Shown here piece by piece: positions 7,221 to 10,830 of a DNA stretch of 10,830 bases. The notes under the pieces were generated by a model. That model was not told the origin of the DNA and did no database searches. It saw nothing but the letters and a program-made list of their open reading frames with translations. This DNA is from Planctomycetaceae bacterium (GTDB taxonomy: Bacteria; Planctomycetota; Planctomycetia; Pirellulales; Pirellulaceae): the NCBI GenBank assembly GCA_022614795.1, contig JAKEHX010000046.1, positions 1-10,830 on the forward strand, read 5' to 3'. Made by a program: the position numbers and the translations under genes. The first letter of the stretch is position 1. Every line of letters starts with the position of its first letter.

Positions 7221-7274
7221 GTAGGCACATTCCGTGTGCCGTCGGCTACCTCACGGCACACGGAGTGTGCCTAC
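7221..7274. repeat. 54-bp palindromic element with GTAGG/CCTAC ends
   Basis: Two 22-bp arms (7221-7242 and 7253-7274) are inverted copies with 21 of 22 matches and a 10-nt centre. The outer ends are GTAGGCACA and TGTGCCTAC. Each arm is itself a hairpin (GGCACA, 5-nt loop, TGTGCC), so it can fold as one long stem or two small ones. It lies between the divergent galM and sigma genes, upstream of both promoter regions. It shares the GTAGG...CCTAC ends and double-hairpin design with the elements at 8647 and 9924, and core sequence with the palindrome at 3181. This suggests one family of dispersed REP- or MITE-like elements. No transposase gene is present. Confidence 0.85.
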
Positions 7275-7358
7275 TACTTAAACGAGCAAGAACCCGCCGC
7301 GGCCGGAAACATACATCCCAGCAGGAGCGACCAAAGGGCATCGGATGCTTGCCACGCG

Positions 7359-7904
7359 ATGAACGAGCCTTCCGTCGATTGGCCCGCCGCGCTCGCCCAG
7401 CACGACCGCTGGCTGCGAACGGTGGCCCTTGCGCGCCTTCAGGAGCCGCAAGCCGTCGATGAGGTGCTTCAGGAAGTCGCGCTGGCGGCGGTGCGGCAGG
7501 CGGCCCCGTTGGCTGACACCAGCAAGGTGGCCCCCTGGCTGTATCGACTGGTGGTGCGGCAGGCGCTCCTCTACCGGCGAAAGTGCGGACGGCGGAGGCG
7601 GCTTGCCGGCCGCTACGGCGAGCAAGTCCGCACGGGCGATGCCGCCGGGCGAAGCGAAGTGCTCGATCCGCTGGGCTGGCTCCTGGCCGAGGAGCGGCGG
7701 ATGCAAATTCGCCGGGCCCTCGCGGAGCTTGCGCCGCGCGACGCCGAAATCCTGCTGCTGAAGTACACGGAGAACTGGAGCTATCACCAAATCGCCGCCC
7801 ATTTGGGCGTGTCGCACAGTGCCGTCGAGGCCCGGTTGCATCGGGCCCGCCGCCGGCTGCGTGAAGAGCTGGCGGCGATAAACGTCATCGAGGTTGGCAA
7901 ATGA
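7359..7904 (+). CDS. ECF-type RNA polymerase sigma factor
   Basis: A 181-residue sigma70-family protein of ECF size. Residues about 12-80 correspond to region 2 (VDEVLQEVALAAV, then VAPWLYRLVVRQALLYRRK, and a very basic RRRRLAGR), which binds core polymerase and the -10 element. Residues about 117-172 are region 4 with a helix-turn-helix (LAPRDAEILLLKY, YHQIAAHLGVSHSAVEARLHRARRRL), which reads the -35 element. The linker is short and there are no extra C-terminal domains. The ATG at 7359 fits the normal ECF start; a longer frame from 7236 would begin inside the palindromic element. The Shine-Dalgarno is weak. Its stop overlaps the start of the anti-sigma gene (ATGA), the usual arrangement of a sigma/anti-sigma pair. 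The target regulon is unknown. Confidence 0.92.
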   Translation: MNEPSVDWPAALAQHDRWLRTVALARLQEPQAVDEVLQEVALAAVRQAAPLADTSKVAPWLYRLVVRQALLYRRKCGRRRRLAGRYGEQVRTGDAAGRSEVLDPLGWLLAEERRMQIRRALAELAPRDAEILLLKYTENWSYHQIAAHLGVSHSAVEARLHRARRRLREELAAINVIEVGK

Positions 7905-8644
7905 ATGCGATCGACAAGACCAAGGAAATGTTCGACGACGACGCCCGGTTCGACCGGCTGGTCGATGGCGAGCTGGCGGCGGAAGAATACCACGCTTTCC
8001 TCGCCGGCCTCGACGACGAACCCGGCGGCTGGAGGCGGTGTGCCCTGGCCTTTCTCGAGGCCCAAGCACTCGGCGGAGACTTGGCGGCGATTCGCCGGAG
8101 CGGGTCCCACGCTTGCGTGGGCAAGTCTATACAGCTGGCCGAGCAATCCGCGCCGCCGGTGACACTCGCCCCACGCCTGGCCGTCGATCCCGCCCGTTGG
8201 AAACTGTTGCTGGCCATGTCGGCTTCGTTCCTGGTGGCGTTCATTCTCGGCGTGACGCTGCCGAGTCTCTGGCCGCCCGGCGGAACCACGGGTAAAGGCG
8301 GCCAACTCGTCGCCGGTTCCATGGAGACACAGCCCGACGTCGGCGTGCCCGAGGAGTCGATCCGCACCGTCGGCAATGCCCAACTGCTTCTCTACGGTCC
8401 GGGAGGCACGCAGTCGCCGGCCGGGCAGGTGCCGATCCTTGAGGTGTCCGCCGGCGCGAGCAGCAGCTGGCTCACCGAGCAAGAACCGGCGCTGCCCGCG
8501 GAGCTAGTCAGGGAGCTCACGCGCCGCGGTCATCGCGTCGAGCGGGTTCAGCAATATGTGCCCGTCAGCCTCGAGGATGGCCGCGAAGGAGTCATTCCGG
8601 TCGAAAGCTACCAGATCACGCCGGTCAGCCGGCGAGCGTATTAG
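7901..8644 (+). CDS. Membrane-anchored anti-sigma factor
   Basis: A 247-residue single-pass protein, translationally coupled to the ECF sigma gene by an ATGA overlap. Residues about 10-65 (RFDRLVDGELAAEEY ... GGWRRCALAFLEAQAL) match the N-terminal anti-sigma domain I associate with planctomycetes. It lacks the Cys/His zinc motif of ZAS-type factors. One membrane helix spans about 101-122, followed by an extracytoplasmic region of about 125 residues with no recognised domain, the likely signal sensor. Residues 67-76 (SGSHACVGKS) are encoded by a palindromic hairpin sequence (8106-8121), apparently an in-frame insertion in the linker between the anti-sigma domain and the membrane helix. The stop codon lies 2 nt before a 49-bp double-hairpin element. 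Confidence 0.85.
   Translation: MNAIDKTKEMFDDDARFDRLVDGELAAEEYHAFLAGLDDEPGGWRRCALAFLEAQALGGDLAAIRRSGSHACVGKSIQLAEQSAPPVTLAPRLAVDPARWKLLLAMSASFLVAFILGVTLPSLWPPGGTTGKGGQLVAGSMETQPDVGVPEESIRTVGNAQLLLYGPGGTQSPAGQVPILEVSAGASSSWLTEQEPALPAELVRELTRRGHRVERVQQYVPVSLEDGREGVIPVESYQITPVSRRAY
8106..8121. repeat. Hairpin sequence inside the anti-sigma reading frame
   Basis: CCCACGC-TT-GCGTGGG, a perfect 7-bp stem with a 2-nt loop, lies in frame in the anti-sigma gene and encodes part of SGSHACVGKS. Its style (short perfect stem, tiny loop) resembles the intergenic palindromes at 3181 and 7221, though it lacks their GTAGG end. Confidence 0.65.
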
Positions 8645-8646
8645 GC

Positions 8647-8695
8647 GTACGACGGAATTGCATTCCGTCCCGGACGGATTGGAAATCCGTCCTAC
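8647..8695. repeat. 49-bp double-hairpin element, copy A
   Basis: Two hairpins in a row: GACGGAAT-TGC-ATTCCGTC (8651-8669) and GGACGGATT-GGA-AATCCGTCC (8672-8692), bounded by GTAC and TAC. It is 45/49 identical to copy B at 9924-9972. It begins 2 nt after the anti-sigma stop codon and lies upstream of the PDZ gene. It may fold in the mRNA, slowing 3' decay or damping read-through from the sigma operon into the PDZ gene. Confidence 0.92.
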
Positions 8696-8739
8696 GAATC
8701 ACTCAAGGGGGAAGGTTTTCCATTGAAAGGACGAAGGTC

Positions 8740-9927
8740 ATGTTGAGCAAATCGTTTCACACATGGATCGCACTGGGGCTTATTGGCGCTTTCGCGCCGG
8801 CCGCCAGTGCACTGGGTCAAGAAGCAACCAGCCAGGTTGAATTGCCCGGGGCAGCGCCCGGCGCAGCGCCGCTGGAGGTGACGCTTCGAGCACCCGTCGG
8901 CGGCGAGGTGGCAGATGCCATCGCCCTGATCGTGGACGGCGCGCAAGCCGTAGCAGGAGCGATCGACGAGGCGCCCACCGGCGAGTACTACATTGGCATT
9001 TCGCTGGGCGAATTGCCCGCAGTGGCGCGGGCGCAGCTCAAGCTCGAGCACGGCGTGGTGGTCGATGACGTGATCGAGGGGAGCCCCGCCGCGAAGGCCG
9101 ATTTCAAGCCGCACGACATTTTGATTCGCGTTGGCGAGTCAAAAATCGAGCAGCCGGCCGACATCGTGAAAGCGGTCGAGGAAGCGAAAGACAAGGAGAT
9201 GCGGATCGTCGTGCTCCGCGATGGCAAGGAAATGGCGCTGACGGTCAAGCCGACGAAGCGGCCCAAGTCGGAGGCGGGCGAGGGGGGTGAGGCGATTGAG
9301 GCCCGCCTGCCCGAGAGCGCGATCCAGCGCATCGAAGAAGCGCTCCGCGAGCTCAAGAGCCAGGATGCCAGCCGGGCGCTGGGGATCTATTTTCCGCGGC
9401 CCGGCGTGGTCGCCCAGAGGTCGACAACACGCATGGCCGAGCTACCCAAGAATATGAAGATCAGCATCGTCCGCGAGGGGGACGGCCCGGCCAAGATTCA
9501 CGTCGAGCGCGAAGGCAAGTCCTGGGACACGACCGACGACAAGCTCGGCGAATTGCCCGAGGATGTCCGCGGCCAGGTCGAGCGGATGTTGTCGAAAGTG
9601 TTTCACCCGATGCTCGCCGCGCGGGCTCGCGCACTCGTCGTGCCCAAGTCGGTGCACGCGTATTCGCCCGGGACGCCCGGAGCACCGGCCGTCGTGCCCT
9701 ATCCGGGAACGCCCGGCACGCAGGCCACGCCGGGAGTCGCGCCGCCGCAGGCGTCGCCGCGGACTTCCTCCTACCGCAGCATCCAATCGGCGCCGAGCAG
9801 TGTCGAATCCAAGATCGACCAGATCCTGAAGAAGCTCAACGCCGATGACGACCAGCAGGCGCTCGACAGGCTCCGCGAGGAGGTCGAGCGGCTGCGGAAG
9901 GAAGTCGACTCGCTGAAGAACAAGTAG
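8740..9927 (+). CDS. Exported PDZ-domain protein with C-terminal coiled coil
   Basis: A 395-residue protein with a signal peptide (about 1-27, hydrophobic core WIALGLIGAFAPAASA, then LGQ). A PDZ domain lies at about 82-171: the carboxylate-binding loop is YIGISLG (84-90), followed by GVVVDDVIEGSPAAKADFKPHDILIRVG (105-132) and the closing strand MRIVVLRDGKEMALTVKP. No Ser or metallo-protease motif is present, so this is a binding module and not a DegP-type protease. The middle region (about 185-305) is charged and unassigned. A Pro/Gly/Thr-rich linker (308-345) leads to a heptad-rich coiled coil (about 354-395), suggesting oligomerisation. The ATG at 8740 has AAGGA 8 nt upstream. It follows the sigma/anti-sigma pair on the same strand and may be a member or target of that system. 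Double-hairpin repeats lie on both sides, and the downstream copy contains its TAG stop. Confidence 0.85.
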   Translation: MLSKSFHTWIALGLIGAFAPAASALGQEATSQVELPGAAPGAAPLEVTLRAPVGGEVADAIALIVDGAQAVAGAIDEAPTGEYYIGISLGELPAVARAQLKLEHGVVVDDVIEGSPAAKADFKPHDILIRVGESKIEQPADIVKAVEEAKDKEMRIVVLRDGKEMALTVKPTKRPKSEAGEGGEAIEARLPESAIQRIEEALRELKSQDASRALGIYFPRPGVVAQRSTTRMAELPKNMKISIVREGDGPAKIHVEREGKSWDTTDDKLGELPEDVRGQVERMLSKVFHPMLAARARALVVPKSVHAYSPGTPGAPAVVPYPGTPGTQATPGVAPPQASPRTSSYRSIQSAPSSVESKIDQILKKLNADDDQQALDRLREEVERLRKEVDSLKNK

Positions 9928-9972
9928 GACGGAATTGCATTCCGTCCGGGACGGATTAAAAATCCGTCCTAC
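9924..9972. repeat. 49-bp double-hairpin element, copy B, bridging two convergent stop codons
   Basis: Hairpins GGACGGAAT-TGC-ATTCCGTCC (9927-9947) and GGACGGATT-AAA-AATCCGTCC (9949-9969), bounded by GTAG and TAC. Both stems are perfect 9-bp. The left-end TAG (9925-9927) is the stop of the PDZ gene; the right-end CTA (9969-9971) is the TAG stop of the convergent lipoprotein gene. Relative to copy A, a loop changed from GGA to AAA while the stems stayed paired. Its position suggests a bidirectional 3'-end structure, although no T-tract follows on either strand. Confidence 0.93.
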
Positions 9973-10550
9973 CGATACACGCCGCCGTAGCCGCCGAAGC
10001 GGCGGCCGACGCCGCCGCCGAAGCCCTCGTAGCCGTTGTTGAGCACGCCGCCGTAATAGGCCGCTTCCGCTTCCTGGGCCGTGTACCCCTCGGGGAAAGC
10101 GTTGGCCACGATCACCCGCTCCTCGGCATTGACGACGCCGAGGCGCGCGAGCTGTTCCACAATGGTCCGCCGGCGGGCCTGGTCCAGATCGGGCCGGGCG
10201 TCGTGCGGCGACTCCTCAATCACGACCGGGAACGGCACATGCTCCAGGCGCAGGGCGACCTGCTCCAGGTGCTTCTTCGCGCCGGGAGCCAGCTCGGCCG
10301 TGTTTCCGCGGAATTCGTGGTCGTAGAAGATGAAGTCGGCCGCCTCGGCGTTGGTCTGCTGGGTCTCCCAGAATGAATCGGTGACCTGGCCGATCGGGAA
10401 CGGCCGATCGACCTGCGGCAGGTTGGCGTACTTGCCGTGGCGGCGGCCATAGCCGCCCGGGCCGCAGTCGTCCTGGCAGCGGCCGCCGTGATGGCAGCCG
10501 GCGAGAACGGCCAGGGTCAGAGCCAGCGTGACTAGCGGGATCTTTTTCAT
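9969..10550 (-). CDS. Lipoprotein with degenerate OmpA-like domain
   Basis: A 193-residue protein with a lipoprotein signal peptide: MKK, hydrophobic core, lipobox LAGC with the lipidated Cys at 19. A His/Gly/Cys-rich stretch follows (20-36). Residues about 70-150 have the alternating pattern of an OmpA C-terminal, peptidoglycan-binding-like fold: ADFIFYDHEF, then LAPGAKKHLEQVALRL, VVIEE, DLDQARRRTIVEQLARLGV and RVIVANAF. The usual OmpA ligand residues are only partly kept, so peptidoglycan binding is uncertain. The tail (about 166-193) is Gly/Tyr/Arg-rich. The start at 10550 is firm: GGAGG lies 5 nt upstream and the signal peptide begins there. That Shine-Dalgarno is the end of a hexamer repeat tract. 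The stop codon is part of the double-hairpin element shared with the convergent PDZ gene. Confidence 0.82.
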   Translation of the reverse strand: MKKIPLVTLALTLAVLAGCHHGGRCQDDCGPGGYGRRHGKYANLPQVDRPFPIGQVTDSFWETQQTNAEAADFIFYDHEFRGNTAELAPGAKKHLEQVALRLEHVPFPVVIEESPHDARPDLDQARRRTIVEQLARLGVVNAEERVIVANAFPEGYTAQEAEAAYYGGVLNNGYEGFGGGVGRRFGGYGGVYR

Positions 10551-10556
10551 GGTTTC

Positions 10557-10598
<42 letters not shown>

Positions 10599-10622
10599 GG
10601 GTTCAGGGTTCAGGGTTCAGGG
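10599..10622. repeat. GGGTTCA heptamer tandem repeat
   Basis: Three exact GGGTTCA units followed by GGG, immediately upstream (relative to the lipoprotein gene) of the hexamer tract. Its period of 7 and shared CAG step resemble the GRGCCAG and AGAGGTC repeats inside the 632-aa gene. Confidence 0.85.
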
Positions 10623-10637
10623 CTGCCATTTTGGCAG
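10623..10637. promoter_or_regulatory. 15-bp palindrome upstream of the lipoprotein gene, candidate operator
   Basis: CTGCCA-TTT-TGGCAG has perfect 6-bp arms around an AT centre, 73-87 nt before the lipoprotein ATG. The shape fits a dimeric repressor site or a small leader hairpin. An AT-rich patch with TATAGA on the minus strand (10671-10666) lies about 30 nt further upstream and could be a -10 box; no good -35 accompanies it. Confidence 0.35.
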
Positions 10638-10712
10638 TCTGGGCCCCGCGGGTTTCGGTGTATTTTCTATAAGCCATTGTCTTGAAACAACTTAGCGATA
10701 CTTCGGCTCGCA

Positions 10713-10830
10713 GGAACGGTTCGTCCGTTGTTGGGAACGGGCCGTCCGTTCCGAGGAACAGCTAGTCCGTTCCTGGGAACAGCTCGTCCGTGAACGGCTC
10801 GTCCGTTCCTGGGAACGGCTCGTCCGTTCC
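10713..10830. repeat. Palindromic tandem array with 21-bp period, running off the window
   Basis: Six units of consensus GGAACGGCTCGTCCGTTCCTG: 10713-10733, 10734-10754 and 10755-10775 (21 bp each), 10776-10791 (16), 10792-10811 (20) and 10812-10830 (cut by the edge). Each unit is an inverted repeat, GGAACGG-5 nt-CCGTTCC, and unit junctions are also palindromic (CCGTTCC-TG-GGAACGG). Between the fourth and fifth units exactly 6 nt are missing. Variation concentrates in the hairpin loop and unit junction. There are no unique spacers, so this is not a CRISPR. It lies upstream of the lipoprotein gene; two minus frames and one plus frame stay open through it, so coding cannot be excluded. Confidence 0.88.

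Noticed and set aside
7123..7230. N-terminal extension of galM to a start at 7230
   Set aside because: The start would lie in the palindromic element and would put 36 odd residues before a perfect signal peptide; ATG at 7122 has a good ribosome binding site.
7236..7358. N-terminal extension of the sigma factor
   Set aside because: It would begin in the palindromic element and add 41 residues not expected in an ECF sigma factor.
10713..10830. CRISPR array at the right edge
   Set aside because: Units are contiguous and similar throughout, with no unique spacers of 25-40 bp and no cas genes.
10696..10830. Plus-strand gene encoding WERLVRS heptads
   Set aside because: The frame is open to the edge but has no ATG, GTG or TTG after its upstream stop, and substitutions between units do not look like synonymous change.

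Overview
The window looks like chromosomal DNA of a planctomycete, most likely of the Pirellulales. The evidence is high GC content, an ECF sigma factor overlapping an anti-sigma factor with a 'DGEL ... WRRCALAFLEAQ' N-terminus, an MJ0042-type zinc-ribbon membrane protein, a FloA-type flotillin, and short palindromic repeats scattered around gene ends. This lineage call is inference from gene style; there is no rRNA or other phylogenetic marker. I see no tRNA, rRNA, CRISPR array, transposase or phage gene.

Layout. (1) 1-559, minus: N-terminal part of a floA-like gene running off the left edge, with a plausible promoter. (2) 811-3181, plus: a 113-aa zinc-ribbon protein with a C-terminal membrane anchor, then a 632-aa protein with two zinc ribbons, a long proline-rich linker and about six membrane segments. 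(3) 3314-5873, plus: an exported SIMPL/DUF541 protein, a membrane fatty acid hydroxylase/sterol desaturase-type enzyme, and a short-chain dehydrogenase whose expected catalytic Lys is Asn. (4) 5881-7122, minus: an exported aldose 1-epimerase, convergent with the dehydrogenase. (5) 7359-9927, plus: ECF sigma factor, membrane anti-sigma factor (ATGA overlap), and an exported PDZ/coiled-coil protein. (6) 9969-10550, minus: a small lipoprotein with a degenerate OmpA-like domain, convergent with the PDZ gene. Its upstream DNA is built almost wholly of short repeats and ends in a palindromic array with 21-bp period that runs off the right edge.

How the genes may work together. The sigma/anti-sigma pair is a membrane-linked transcription switch, and the PDZ protein and lipoprotein beside it are plausible envelope partners or targets. 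The hydroxylase and dehydrogenase are tightly spaced and probably co-translated. The floA and zinc-ribbon genes diverge from a shared intergenic region and all encode membrane-associated proteins.

The most unusual material is the repeats. A 49-bp double-hairpin element occurs twice (45/49 identical), on either side of the PDZ gene. The second copy supplies the TAG stop codons of two convergent genes, one from each end. Related palindromes sit at another stop codon, in the galM-sigma intergenic region, and, as a simpler hairpin, inside the anti-sigma reading frame. Heptamer and hexamer tandem repeats lie in a coding region, where a gain or loss of one unit would shift the frame, and directly against a ribosome binding site.
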